A stretch of DNA of 6,509 nucleotides, from NCBI GenBank assembly GCA_026416215.1, contig JAOAFP010000081.1, positions 1 through 6,509 of the forward strand, written 5' to 3'. Every line of letters begins with the position of its first letter. Position 1 is the stretch's first letter. Source of the stretch: Negativicutes bacterium (GTDB lineage: Bacteria; Bacillota; Negativicutes; SKW292). The translations under genes and the position numbers were made by a program. The notes under the pieces are model-generated. The model ran no database searches and was not told the origin of the DNA. It saw only the letters and a list, made by a program, of their open reading frames with translations. Positions 1 through 5,735 of the stretch are shown here, in pieces.

Positions 1-1
1 T

Positions 2-454
2 TTCGGCGGATTTACCCTTGTTGAAATGCTGGTTAGCCTGGTGATTATCGGTGTGGTTTCCACCGTGGCGGTCATTGGCATACGATCAACCCAGGCCAGT
101 CGCGATCTGGCGGCGGCAGCAGCCCGGCTGGAACAGGATTTGCGCTGGATGCAGCAGGTGTCGATTAACGGCAATGGAGTGATTGACGGGCAGCCGCTGC
201 CGCGGCTGGTGTTCAATAATGCGGCAGTGGGTGGTGGATGGTTTATAACTGTAAACGGCAAAGTTGTCCGGGATTATAAATTTAACGCCAATATCCGGAC
301 CAGCGGCAACCCACAGCCGCTTACCTTTCAGACTGACGGCCGCCCGCCGGGCGGATATCCGGCGATAGTCCTGCAGAACACCAAGGATGTTAAGATGATT
401 AAGAAACTGGTTATCGAGCCGATGACCGGCCGGGTCAGGATTACTGATCGATAG
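2..454 (+). CDS. Minor pilin / pseudopilin, FimT/GspH-like (5' partial)
   Basis: The frame is open from the left edge, so the start codon and most of the leader peptide lie outside the window. The first visible residues are FGGFTLVEMLVSLVIIGVV. This is the class III signal: prepilin peptidase would cut after the second Gly, the mature protein starts with Phe, and Glu is at +5. A hydrophobic helix of about 20 residues follows, which anchors the subunit in the membrane and packs in the pilus core. About 115 polar residues follow, with no cysteine, rich in Gly and beta-prone stretches, ending ...GRVRITDR. Size, first place in a three-pilin set, and the RLEQDLRWMQQ segment after the helix suggest a FimT/GspH-type minor pilin of a type IV pilus or related secretion/competence machine. 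The subfamily is inferred; prepilin class is certain. The next gene starts one base after the stop. Confidence 0.85.
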   Translation, partial: FGGFTLVEMLVSLVIIGVVSTVAVIGIRSTQASRDLAAAAARLEQDLRWMQQVSINGNGVIDGQPLPRLVFNNAAVGGGWFITVNGKVVRDYKFNANIRTSGNPQPLTFQTDGRPPGGYPAIVLQNTKDVKMIKKLVIEPMTGRVRITDR

Positions 455-455
455 C

Positions 456-941
456 GTGCATTTAATTAAAATGGCGAATGCGGGACGTAATTGTAAGGGT
501 GGACTGACGCTGGTAGAAGCGGTGGCGGCTATTTTCCTGGTGGGGGTGGCAGTGGTGGCATTCAGTGCTTTTTTTGTCAACCTGGCAGCAAAAAACCCCA
601 AGACCGGAGCTGGTGAGCTGGATATAGCAGCCTGGCAGCTGGCGCAGGGCCAGGTTGAGCTGCTGAAGATTTGGGATGATGCTGACTGGCAAGCCAGACT
701 GCCCTTGTCACAGACTGGAACGGCGGCCCTTCGGTGCCAGTTGAACGGACAGAAAAAAGATACGGCCCCGGCCACGGCTAACAGCAATCGCTGCACGGTG
801 AACGGTGTGACTTATACGGTGGACACGGTGGCTCAGAGGGTTAGCGCCGGCAACAGGACGATTAGGGTAACGGTAACTGTTACGTGGCCGGTGGCACCTT
901 CGTCCAACCCGGTTCAGTTAACAGCTTTCTACTGGCATTGA
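456..941 (+). CDS. Minor pilin, PilV/GspI-like
   Basis: This encodes a 161-residue protein from the GTG at 456, one base after the upstream stop. The prepilin signal is KGG|LTLVE (cut after Gly16, Glu21 at +5), followed by a hydrophobic helix at about residues 17-40. The rest is a periplasm- or wall-facing domain with two cysteines, C94 and C113, that could form a disulfide. The C-terminal part (VNGVTYTVDTVAQRV..IRVTVTVTWPV) looks like beta strands. In minor pilin operons the second gene is often PilV/GspI-like, and a short leader with LTLVEAV fits, but the subfamily is inferred. The start is uncertain. GTG 456 gives a 16-residue leader and ATG 471 an 11-residue leader. Neither has a well-spaced Shine-Dalgarno (AGGA at 437-440 is 15 nt from 456), so translation is probably coupled to the upstream gene. 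GTG is preferred for its position next to the stop. Confidence 0.85.
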   Translation: MHLIKMANAGRNCKGGLTLVEAVAAIFLVGVAVVAFSAFFVNLAAKNPKTGAGELDIAAWQLAQGQVELLKIWDDADWQARLPLSQTGTAALRCQLNGQKKDTAPATANSNRCTVNGVTYTVDTVAQRVSAGNRTIRVTVTVTWPVAPSSNPVQLTAFYWH

Positions 942-943
942 TT

Positions 944-1513
944 ATGAGGCCGGTTTGGTGGACTGAAATTAAAGACCAGGGGCTGAGCCTGGTCGAAGTG
1001 GTTGTAGGGATGGTAGTGACGGTAGTTTTGCTTGCCGGACTGGCAACCGTGCTAAATGTGGCCTACCGTGCCGGTGACAAGGTTGTTGTCGGTCAGACCG
1101 AGGCTGTCCAGACCGCCCGTTATGCCGCTGATACCATTACCCGGACGTTGCAGATGGCGACCGGCTACAAAATAGATGCTGACGGTCTGGGTATAACTTT
1201 TGACGGCGAAGGAGGCACCGGCTGTCGGCTTTACATTGACCGGACAAATTACTGTTTGTATTACAAAACTCCGGGCAATGTTCCCCAGCCGGTGGCCGGC
1301 GACTTGCAGAGCGGCGCCCATAACACGGTGATCAACCGGATGAATGAGCCACTATTCAGCTGGTTCAATGGTCCGGACAGCGATGCCGTGCTGATTAGGA
1401 TCATAGTTACGGACATTGGTAACAGCGCCAATCCGGCAGTACTTGCCGACGGGCAGCCGGTGTACGGAGTTCAGACCGCTGTCGTGTCGCTGGTCCGCCA
1501 CTATGTAAGGTAA
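944..1513 (+). CDS. Minor pilin, PilW/GspJ-like
   Basis: This encodes a 189-residue protein from ATG 944, two bases after the preceding stop. The leader MRPVWWTEIKDQG is cut before LSLVE (Glu18 at +5). A strongly hydrophobic helix (about residues 14-40, VVVGMVVTVVLLAGLATVL) follows. Next is an amphipathic continuation with AVQTARYAADTITRTLQMA, a pattern common just after the helix in PilW/GspJ-like proteins. The soluble domain has a cysteine pair C94/C104 and ends in a short hydrophobic strand (GVQTAVVSLV) and basic tail. As the largest and third of three, it fits the PilW/GspJ position of a priming complex at the pilus tip; this is inference. The frame stays open upstream to a GTG at 884, but that start would put the prepilin site 33 residues in and overlap the upstream gene, so ATG 944 was chosen. 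No strong Shine-Dalgarno is visible, so coupling is likely. Confidence 0.85.
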   Translation: MRPVWWTEIKDQGLSLVEVVVGMVVTVVLLAGLATVLNVAYRAGDKVVVGQTEAVQTARYAADTITRTLQMATGYKIDADGLGITFDGEGGTGCRLYIDRTNYCLYYKTPGNVPQPVAGDLQSGAHNTVINRMNEPLFSWFNGPDSDAVLIRIIVTDIGNSANPAVLADGQPVYGVQTAVVSLVRHYVR

Positions 1514-1519
1514 CTTATC

Positions 1520-1561
1520 CCGCCCTGTAAACATTGAGCCGCACTGTTACCGGCAGGGCGG
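1520..1561. repeat. Inverted repeat downstream of pilin genes
   Basis: Arms CCGCCCTG (1520-1527) and CAGGGCGG (1554-1561) are perfect reverse complements separated by 26 nt. GTAA (1527-1530) and TTAC (1547-1550) could extend the stem past a bulge. It starts seven bases after the last pilin stop and ends 28 bases before the rplU -35 box. There is no T-tract on either strand, so it is not a canonical intrinsic terminator. It may be an mRNA 3'-end stabiliser, a Rho-linked site or a binding site. Function is unknown. Confidence 0.4.
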
Positions 1562-1588
1562 TGACTAGGGGAAATGACGGGCTACTTT

Positions 1589-1617
1589 TTGACAACTGAC
1601 CGTCTATTTGTTAGAAT
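1589..1617 (+). promoter_or_regulatory. Housekeeping sigma-A/sigma-70 promoter for rplU
   Basis: The -35 box TTGACA (1589-1594) is a perfect consensus match. It is separated by exactly 17 bases from a -10 box TAGAAT (1612-1617), which has one mismatch to TATAAT. The predicted transcription start is about 1624, leaving a 5' leader of roughly 95 nt before the rplU ATG. It is the only consensus-like promoter I found in the window and should drive rplU-prp-rpmA. Confidence 0.85.
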
Positions 1618-1623
1618 TCTTTC

Positions 1624-1720
1624 CGTTGATGCTTCCTACCCGCTCAGTAAGGTCTCAAACCCGTTAACGGTACCGATTCTGGCGAGTAATCTTAATGGAG
1701 TAAGAGGAGGAAAGGTTTTT
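1624..1720 (+). promoter_or_regulatory. Putative L21 (rplU) mRNA leader
   Basis: This is the stretch between the predicted transcription start and the rplU ATG. Known context: Bacillota rplU-prp-rpmA operons often carry a structured L21 leader thought to mediate feedback control by a ribosomal protein. Visible here are the palindrome CCGTTAACGG (1661-1670), overlapping CGGTACCG (1668-1675) so that two exclusive hairpins could form, and a weak CTTA/TAAG stem (1691-1704) just before the ribosome binding site AGGAGG (1705-1710). Position and length fit the leader class. I could not match a consensus structure, so membership is inference. Confidence 0.45.
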
Positions 1721-2032
1721 ATGTATGCCATTCTCAGTACCGGCGGCAAGCAGTACAAGGCGGCTGTCGGAGATGTCCTGACGGTGGAAAAAATCGATAC
1801 ACCTGAAGGAGATATGGTTAAGCTTGATCAGGTCATGACTATTGTCAGGGACGACCAAGTAATCGTCGGTCGACCGCTGGTGGATTCAGCCAGTGTCAGT
1901 GCTCGGGTTATCGAACACGGTAAAGGTAAGAAAATCCGCATATTAAAGTATAAGGCAAAGTCGAACTACCGGCGGCGGATGGGACATCGTCAGCCTTACA
2001 CCAGGCTGCAGGTAGAGAGTATTGACTTCTAG
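1721..2032 (+). CDS. rplU: 50S ribosomal protein L21
   Basis: This is bL21, a 103-residue protein of the large subunit that binds 23S rRNA. The start ATG 1721 gives MYAILSTGGKQYKAAVGD, which matches the family N-terminus MYAVxxxGGKQ. The conserved basic region K(I/L)xKYKxKxxYRRRxGHRQPYT near residues 80-97 is the rRNA-contact segment and family signature. Total length equals that of the typical L21. A perfect AGGAGG (1705-1710), 10 bases ahead, supports this start. The frame stays open to an ATG at 1574, but the 49 added residues have no L21 counterpart and would overlap the promoter and leader, so they were rejected. It is the first gene of the rplU-prp-rpmA operon and follows a strong promoter and probable autoregulatory leader. 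prp starts 29 bases downstream. Confidence 0.97.
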   Translation: MYAILSTGGKQYKAAVGDVLTVEKIDTPEGDMVKLDQVMTIVRDDQVIVGRPLVDSASVSARVIEHGKGKKIRILKYKAKSNYRRRMGHRQPYTRLQVESIDF

Positions 2033-2053
2033 CCTGGGGAAGCTGGCCTAACG

Positions 2054-2060
2054 GGTGATC
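2054..2060 (+). promoter_or_regulatory. Extended Shine-Dalgarno supporting the prp GTG start
   Basis: GGTGATC complements the GATCACC part of the 16S rRNA 3' end. The usual AGGAGG core is missing. Pairing in this register places the ribosome one base before GTG 2062, where the extended AAGGAGGTGATC alignment would put it. This supports the GTG start even though a classical core is absent. Confidence 0.5.
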
Positions 2061-2061
2061 C

Positions 2062-2391
2062 GTGACCGAGGTAACTGTGTATCGTCGCGGCGACGGCCGG
2101 CTGATTGGGTTTGAGGCCAGGGGACATTGTGGATTCGCAGCCCGCGGTCAGGACATAGTCTGTGCGGCGGTGTCGGCGATAATGAATACTGCGGTGTACG
2201 GAGTGGTTGAGCATCTCGGCAAGAAAGCTGAGATTAGTTATGGAAAAGATGCGGAAATTGATTTCTGGCTGACTGATTCACCGGACGAGCGAAGCGACGC
2301 AGTCCTGGCCAGTATGGAGCTGGGGTTGCGGCAGGTGGCGGATCAGTATCGCGGCTTTGTACGGGTGATGAGTGGCCGGAAGAGTCAGTGA
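2062..2391 (+). CDS. prp: Ribosomal-processing cysteine protease Prp (YsxB family)
   Basis: This encodes a 109-residue protein from GTG 2062. Prp removes the N-terminal extension of ribosomal protein L27 in Bacillota and their phages; the cut is required for a working ribosome because the extension would reach the peptidyl-transferase centre. The catalytic pair is visible as His22 in ARGHCGFAARG and Cys34 in GQDIVCAAVSA, the same numbering as the described Staphylococcus aureus enzyme. After the active site comes helix-forming IMNTAVYGVVEHLG, then a short beta region and a C-terminal helix (LASMELGLRQVADQY) typical of the family. The gene lies between rplU and its substrate gene rpmA, the usual order. 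An extra cysteine (C23) sits next to the catalytic histidine. Gaps to its neighbours are 29 and 42 bases, so co-transcription is expected. Confidence 0.95.
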   Translation: MTEVTVYRRGDGRLIGFEARGHCGFAARGQDIVCAAVSAIMNTAVYGVVEHLGKKAEISYGKDAEIDFWLTDSPDERSDAVLASMELGLRQVADQYRGFVRVMSGRKSQ

Positions 2392-2433
2392 CCGGACATT
2401 TTATGACAGTGACTGGATTGGGGGGGATTAAAA

Positions 2434-2727
2434 ATGAAACTTAAGTTTGATATTCAGTTTTTTGCTCACAAAAAAGGGGTTGGCAGCTCGCGCAACGGCC
2501 GGGACAGCCACTCGAAACGTCTGGGAGTGAAAAAACAGGACGGCGAACTGGCGGTGGCCGGCAATATTCTGGTCAGACAGAGGGGAACGAGGTTCCACCC
2601 AGGGGCCAACGTGGGTATCGGTAAAGACCACACCCTGTTCGCAACTACGACCGGACGGGTAAGGTTTGAAAAGCGTGGTCGCGACGGGCGGCAGATCAGT
2701 GTTTATCCACTTGAACAAGTGGTCTGA
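2434..2727 (+). CDS. rpmA: 50S ribosomal protein L27 with Prp-cleaved N-terminal extension
   Basis: This is bL27, 97 residues, located near the peptidyl-transferase centre, where its flexible N-terminus contacts tRNA ends. The protein starts MKLKFDIQFF|AHKKGVGSSRNGRDS. The first ten residues are the Bacillota-type extension ending in QFF, and Prp should cut after Phe10 to give mature AHKKG..., like the mature Escherichia coli protein. The family motifs SSRNGRDSxSKRLGVK and VRQRGTRFHPGANVGIGKDHTLFA are intact. A G-run (2420-2426) seven bases ahead of the ATG is a degenerate ribosome binding site. It is the last gene before a strong terminator. Its final codons (YPLEQVV) lie in a perfect 7+7 bp inverted repeat at 2707-2722. 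No truncation or frameshift is visible. Confidence 0.97.
   Translation: MKLKFDIQFFAHKKGVGSSRNGRDSHSKRLGVKKQDGELAVAGNILVRQRGTRFHPGANVGIGKDHTLFATTTGRVRFEKRGRDGRQISVYPLEQVV
2707..2722. repeat. Perfect palindrome at the 3' end of rpmA
   Basis: CCACTTG (2707-2713), two bases AA, then CAAGTGG (2716-2722). The seven-base arms are perfect reverse complements. The element covers the last L27 codons and ends 22 bases before the terminator stem. With a spacer this short, an RNA hairpin would open to about six pairs and a four-base loop. The compact symmetry could also suit a dimeric DNA-binding protein. It may be chance within coding sequence. Confidence 0.4.
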
Positions 2728-2744
2728 CTTCGTTTTGACGGCAG

Positions 2745-2776
2745 AACGCCTGTGATTGCTCACAGGCGTTTTTTTT
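2745..2776 (+). terminator. Intrinsic terminator after rpmA
   Basis: A perfect 11-bp stem (AACGCCTGTGA at 2745-2755 paired with TCACAGGCGTT at 2760-2770) closes a TTGC tetraloop. An unbroken run of eight T (2769-2776) follows, overlapping the stem base. It acts on the + strand only; the opposite strand has no matching T-run. It ends the rplU-prp-rpmA transcript 17 bases after the rpmA stop. The obg ribosome binding site begins at the very next base, so obg must depend on readthrough or on a promoter I cannot see. Confidence 0.93.
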
Positions 2777-2783
2777 AGGGGGG
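2777..2783 (+). promoter_or_regulatory. Ribosome binding site deciding the obg start
   Basis: AGGGGGG lies six bases before ATG 2790. The alternative in-frame TTG at 2784 directly touches this G-run, leaving no spacing, so ATG 2790 is the better start. The site follows the terminator T-tract with no gap. Confidence 0.6.
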
Positions 2784-2789
2784 TTGAAG

Positions 2790-4088
2790 ATGTTTGTCGA
2801 TCGGGCAAAAATATCGGTAGCGGCCGGAAACGGCGGTTCAGGAATGTCATCCTTCCGCAGGGAGAAATTTGTCCCCCGTGGAGGCCCGGACGGTGGGGAC
2901 GGCGGACGTGGGGGCAACGTTTATGTGCGGGCCGACAAAAATATCAACACCCTGATTGATTTTCGTTACCGGCGCAAATTCAAAGCCGGCAACGGAAGGA
3001 ACGGTCAGCCGGCAACCAAGACCGGCGGCGACGGACAGGACTGCGAGATAGCTGTCCCGGTTGGCACGATGGTGTTCGACGCCGACACCGACCAGCTTAT
3101 CGCTGATTTGGTCAGTGATCAGCAAACGGCACTGGTGGCCAGGGGAGGACGCGGGGGACGCGGCAATGCCCGGTTTGTTTCCAGCACTCACCGGGCGCCA
3201 ACCCTGTCCGAACATGGTGAACCCGGAGAATCCAGGGAACTGCTACTGGAATTGAAACTGTTGGCTGATGTTGGTCTGATTGGATTTCCCAACGTTGGCA
3301 AGTCGAGCATTCTAGCCCGGCTGACCGCAGCCCGGCCGGAAATAGCTGATTATCACTTTACCACGCTGACGCCGGTACTTGGCGTGGTCAGCCTGGGAGA
3401 TGGGAATAGCTTCGTAATTGCTGATATCCCGGGCCTGATTGAGGGGGCTCACACCGGCCGGGGACTGGGGTTTGAATTTTTGCGCCATATCGAGCGAACC
3501 CGAGTGCTGGTACACGTTGTCGACGCGTCGGGTAGCGAGGGGCGCGATCCGGCGGATGACATTGTCACGATAGGTAATGAGCTACAAAGCTACAGCCGGG
3601 ATCTGGCCAGTCGCCCCCAGATCATTGCTGCCAACAAATCCGATCTGTCGGTTGACCAGGAGATCAGGGCACGCATCATCGAACGTTCCTATAAGATTGG
3701 GGCAGAGTGTTACTTTGTGTCTGCAGCTACCGGTTTCGGTATGGCCGAACTGGTGGCGGCTATCTGGCGGAAGCTAACCGAACTGCCGGTGGATGAACCG
3801 GTTGTAGTCCACGCATCCGTCGCGGAACGACAGGATAGGAACGAACCGGCAACGGTCATCACCCGCAACGAGTCCGGACATTTTGTCGTCAGCAACAGCC
3901 GTCTGGAAAAACTGGTTTTCATGACTAAATTCACTGATGACGAGGGGTGGCGACGGTTTCAACAAATCTGGCAGTCCATGGACATTGAGCGGGAACTGAA
4001 CGCAAGGGGAATCCGTGAAGGCGACATTGTCGTGATCGCCGGGAGAGAATTTGAGTATAGGCAACAGGCGGCGAAAAATGTGGACTGA
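2790..4088 (+). CDS. obg: GTPase Obg (50S assembly / stress-linked GTPase)
   Basis: This encodes 432 residues from ATG 2790 (MFVDRAKISV, matching the family start MFVD). Obg is an essential GTPase that binds the 50S subunit during late assembly and is linked to (p)ppGpp responses and, in spore formers, sporulation. Three domains are visible. The glycine-rich Obg fold (about 1-158) has GGPDGGDGGRGGNV and RGGRGGRGNARF. The G domain has P-loop GFPNVGKS (165-172), switch I YHFTT (188-192), DIPG (212-215), NKSD (282-285) and SAA (311-313). A C-terminal OCT domain (about 350-425) has MTKFTDDEGWRRFQ and the ending GDIVVIAGREFEY. All GTP-binding residues are present. A tail of roughly nine residues (RQQAAKNVD) after the usual end overlaps the prmA start. 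The stop lies 11 bases inside prmA, suggesting translational coupling. The gene follows rpmA as in Bacillota generally, though a terminator separates them. Confidence 0.97.
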   Translation: MFVDRAKISVAAGNGGSGMSSFRREKFVPRGGPDGGDGGRGGNVYVRADKNINTLIDFRYRRKFKAGNGRNGQPATKTGGDGQDCEIAVPVGTMVFDADTDQLIADLVSDQQTALVARGGRGGRGNARFVSSTHRAPTLSEHGEPGESRELLLELKLLADVGLIGFPNVGKSSILARLTAARPEIADYHFTTLTPVLGVVSLGDGNSFVIADIPGLIEGAHTGRGLGFEFLRHIERTRVLVHVVDASGSEGRDPADDIVTIGNELQSYSRDLASRPQIIAANKSDLSVDQEIRARIIERSYKIGAECYFVSAATGFGMAELVAAIWRKLTELPVDEPVVVHASVAERQDRNEPATVITRNESGHFVVSNSRLEKLVFMTKFTDDEGWRRFQQIWQSMDIERELNARGIREGDIVVIAGREFEYRQQAAKNVD

Positions 4089-5028
4089 GATTATTGTGGC
4101 GGTTAGCCGTCTGGCTGAGGACGCAGTGTGCGGCATTATGGACGATCTTGGCTGCACAGGCCTGACGGTGGATAATCCGGCGGCCAGCCGGGAATTGCGC
4201 GACCGGGTTCAGGCCGACTACTGGTCTGTAGACACCTGTGATGGTGATATCATCAACATCCGGGGGTTCTGGCCGGCAGGATCCGACGGCCGGGAAATTA
4301 CGGCCCAAATCGTCAGCCGTTGTCACCAGCTGGCCGGCTTCGGTCTTCAGACAGGGGATGTTTCGGTCAGGGCCGGCGTTATTATCGAGCAGGACTGGCT
4401 CAGGGTCTGGCGGGAAAGCTGGCAACCGGTTCCGGTTGGTGACCGCCTCCTGATCTGGCCAGGCTGGAAGGAAATACCGACTGTGGGCGTAAACGAAAAA
4501 GTCATTATAAGAATTGATCCGGACATGGCGTTCGGGACCGGAGATCACCCCACCACCAGAATGTGTCTTACAGCAGTTGAACAGATGGTCAGTCCGGGAT
4601 GCGAGGTGTGGGATGTGGGTTGTGGATCGGGAATACTGGCAATTGCTGCCGCACTGCTGGGTGCGGGACGGGTCAGGGCGGTGGACAACGATCCAGCAGC
4701 CCTTGCCGTAGCCCGGGAAAACGTCAGACGCAATGACGTAAGTCAAACTGTCGAAGTCAGACGGGGCAACCTGGTGACCGGTATGGCAGGGAAGGCCGAT
4801 TTGATTTTCGCCAATCTGTCTGCTGACGCTGTTATCGCGCTGGCCGGTGCAGCCGGCGGTCACCTGCTGGCCGGCGGCCGGCTGGTGGCCAGCGGCATTG
4901 TTGCCGAAAGGTGCAGGGAAGTTGTCCAGGCGATGGTGGGAGCAGGGTGGACAATTTTAGAAATTGAACAGGACAGCGGCTGGACGATGGTGGTGGCGGG
5001 AAGGAAATATGCGGCAACTGCTGGTTGA
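4078..5028 (+). CDS. prmA: Ribosomal protein L11 methyltransferase PrmA
   Basis: This encodes 316 residues, close to the family's usual length. PrmA is a cytosolic SAM-dependent enzyme that trimethylates ribosomal protein L11. The N-terminal half (MWTEIIVAVS...) is the substrate-recognition domain, ending in the family segment IEQDWLRVWRESWQPVPVG. The catalytic domain has DPDMAFGTGDHPTT (147-160), the SAM motif DVGCGSGIL (179-187), the acidic ribose-binding region AVDNDP (201-206), and NLSAD (246-250) where the family commonly has NILA. ATG 4078 was chosen because it aligns with the family start and has AGGCGG seven bases ahead (4065-4070). A TTG at 4051 would add nine basic residues deep inside obg. 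The gene overlaps obg by 11 bases and rsmE by 20, so the three are probably translated in a coupled manner. In many Bacillota prmA follows dnaJ instead of obg. Confidence 0.95.
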   Translation: MWTEIIVAVSRLAEDAVCGIMDDLGCTGLTVDNPAASRELRDRVQADYWSVDTCDGDIINIRGFWPAGSDGREITAQIVSRCHQLAGFGLQTGDVSVRAGVIIEQDWLRVWRESWQPVPVGDRLLIWPGWKEIPTVGVNEKVIIRIDPDMAFGTGDHPTTRMCLTAVEQMVSPGCEVWDVGCGSGILAIAAALLGAGRVRAVDNDPAALAVARENVRRNDVSQTVEVRRGNLVTGMAGKADLIFANLSADAVIALAGAAGGHLLAGGRLVASGIVAERCREVVQAMVGAGWTILEIEQDSGWTMVVAGRKYAATAG

Positions 5029-5734
5029 GGGGAACTGGGCCGCAAACCATACAGTCAATATAACCGGTGGCGATTTCCACCACCTGGTTGTGGTATTGCG
5101 CCGGCGGCCGGGAGATACGGTCAGTCTGACAAATGGTCGAGGCCGGACCGGCCGGGCGAAAATAGCCAAGATTAGCCGCAGGGAAGCCGCCCTTGTCATC
5201 GAAGCGGTCAGGGATGCGGACGCTGGGGATAGGAGCAAAATCGTGTTGTGTCAGGCGGTTTTGCCGGCTGACCGTTTTAATTTTGTCGTAACCAAGGCGG
5301 TGGAGATGGCGGTGGACGAAATTTGGCCAGTTGTCTGCGAACGGTGTACAACGAGGGCGGTTTCCCTGTTGCGGGCACTGAAGGCGGCCAAGACTGCCGT
5401 TGAACAAAGCGGAAATCCGTTTTTGCCGGTTATTGCCCCAGCCCAGCCACTGGAAGCGGTCTACTCGGCTATTCCCGACCACGATTTCGTGGTAGTAATG
5501 CACGAACATATTGTTTCCAGCCGCAATGACTGGCGAAAGGTAAACCCAGCCAGGAGAAATATATGGCTTTTTGTCGGACCCGAGGGTGGATTCACTGGAA
5601 AGGAACTGTCAGTCCTTATGCAGGGACGGGTGGCGGTATGCAGCGGTTATCTTGGTCCAACCGTGCTAAGATCGGAGACGGCGGCAGTGGCGGCCACGGC
5701 GGTAGTCAGCCATTTACTGGGGCGGTACGGCTAA
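5009..5734 (+). CDS. rsmE: 16S rRNA (uracil(1498)-N3)-methyltransferase RsmE
   Basis: This encodes 241 residues, normal for RsmE. It methylates U1498 of 16S rRNA in the decoding region using SAM. The N-terminal PUA-like domain (about 1-70) has DFHHLVVVLRRRPGD (22-36), matching the family HHL..VLR pattern. The C-terminal SPOUT knot domain contains KAVEMAVDEIWPV (96-108), ERC (111-113), EQSG (132-135), VGPEGGFTGKEL (189-200) and the closing SAM-binding knot YLGPTVLRSETAAVAA (214-229). Two places where I recall arginine as usual differ: EQSGR is EQSGN (Asn136) and GPRILR is GPTVLR (Thr218). ATG 5009 was chosen because it fits the family N-terminus and follows GGGAAGG closely; an ATG at 4964 adds 15 residues with no match. 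It overlaps prmA by 20 bases, and mtaB begins one base after its stop. This prmA-rsmE-mtaB order is common in Bacillota. Confidence 0.95.
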   Translation: MRQLLVEGNWAANHTVNITGGDFHHLVVVLRRRPGDTVSLTNGRGRTGRAKIAKISRREAALVIEAVRDADAGDRSKIVLCQAVLPADRFNFVVTKAVEMAVDEIWPVVCERCTTRAVSLLRALKAAKTAVEQSGNPFLPVIAPAQPLEAVYSAIPDHDFVVVMHEHIVSSRNDWRKVNPARRNIWLFVGPEGGFTGKELSVLMQGRVAVCSGYLGPTVLRSETAAVAATAVVSHLLGRYG

Positions 5735-5735
5735 A

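Noticed and set aside
86..796. Antisense open frame of 236 residues under the pilin genes
   Set aside because: It runs opposite two genes with clear prepilin signals and has no recognisable domain or ribosome binding site; such frames are common in GC-rich DNA.
1629..1667. A 12-codon leader peptide (MLPTRSVRSQTR) in the rplU leader
   Set aside because: It begins only a few bases after the predicted transcription start, has no ribosome binding site and shows no residue run suggesting attenuation.
1574..1720. N-terminal extension of L21 from an upstream in-frame ATG
   Set aside because: The extra 49 residues have no L21 counterpart and would overlap the promoter and leader. A perfect AGGAGG precedes the internal ATG 1721, which matches the family start.
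2386..2413. CAGTGAC repeated at 2386-2392 and 2407-2413 around the prp stop
   Set aside because: Only seven bases long and two copies; one overlaps the prp coding end. This is within chance expectation.
3931..4863. Antisense open frame of 310 residues opposite obg and prmA
   Set aside because: Composition is low-likelihood (rich in Pro, Arg, His, Ser, Cys) with no family motif, whereas the + strand frames encode intact Obg and PrmA.
4832..5509. Antisense open frame of 225 residues opposite prmA and rsmE
   Set aside because: No recognisable motif; it is a complementary-frame shadow of well-conserved PrmA and RsmE coding sequence.
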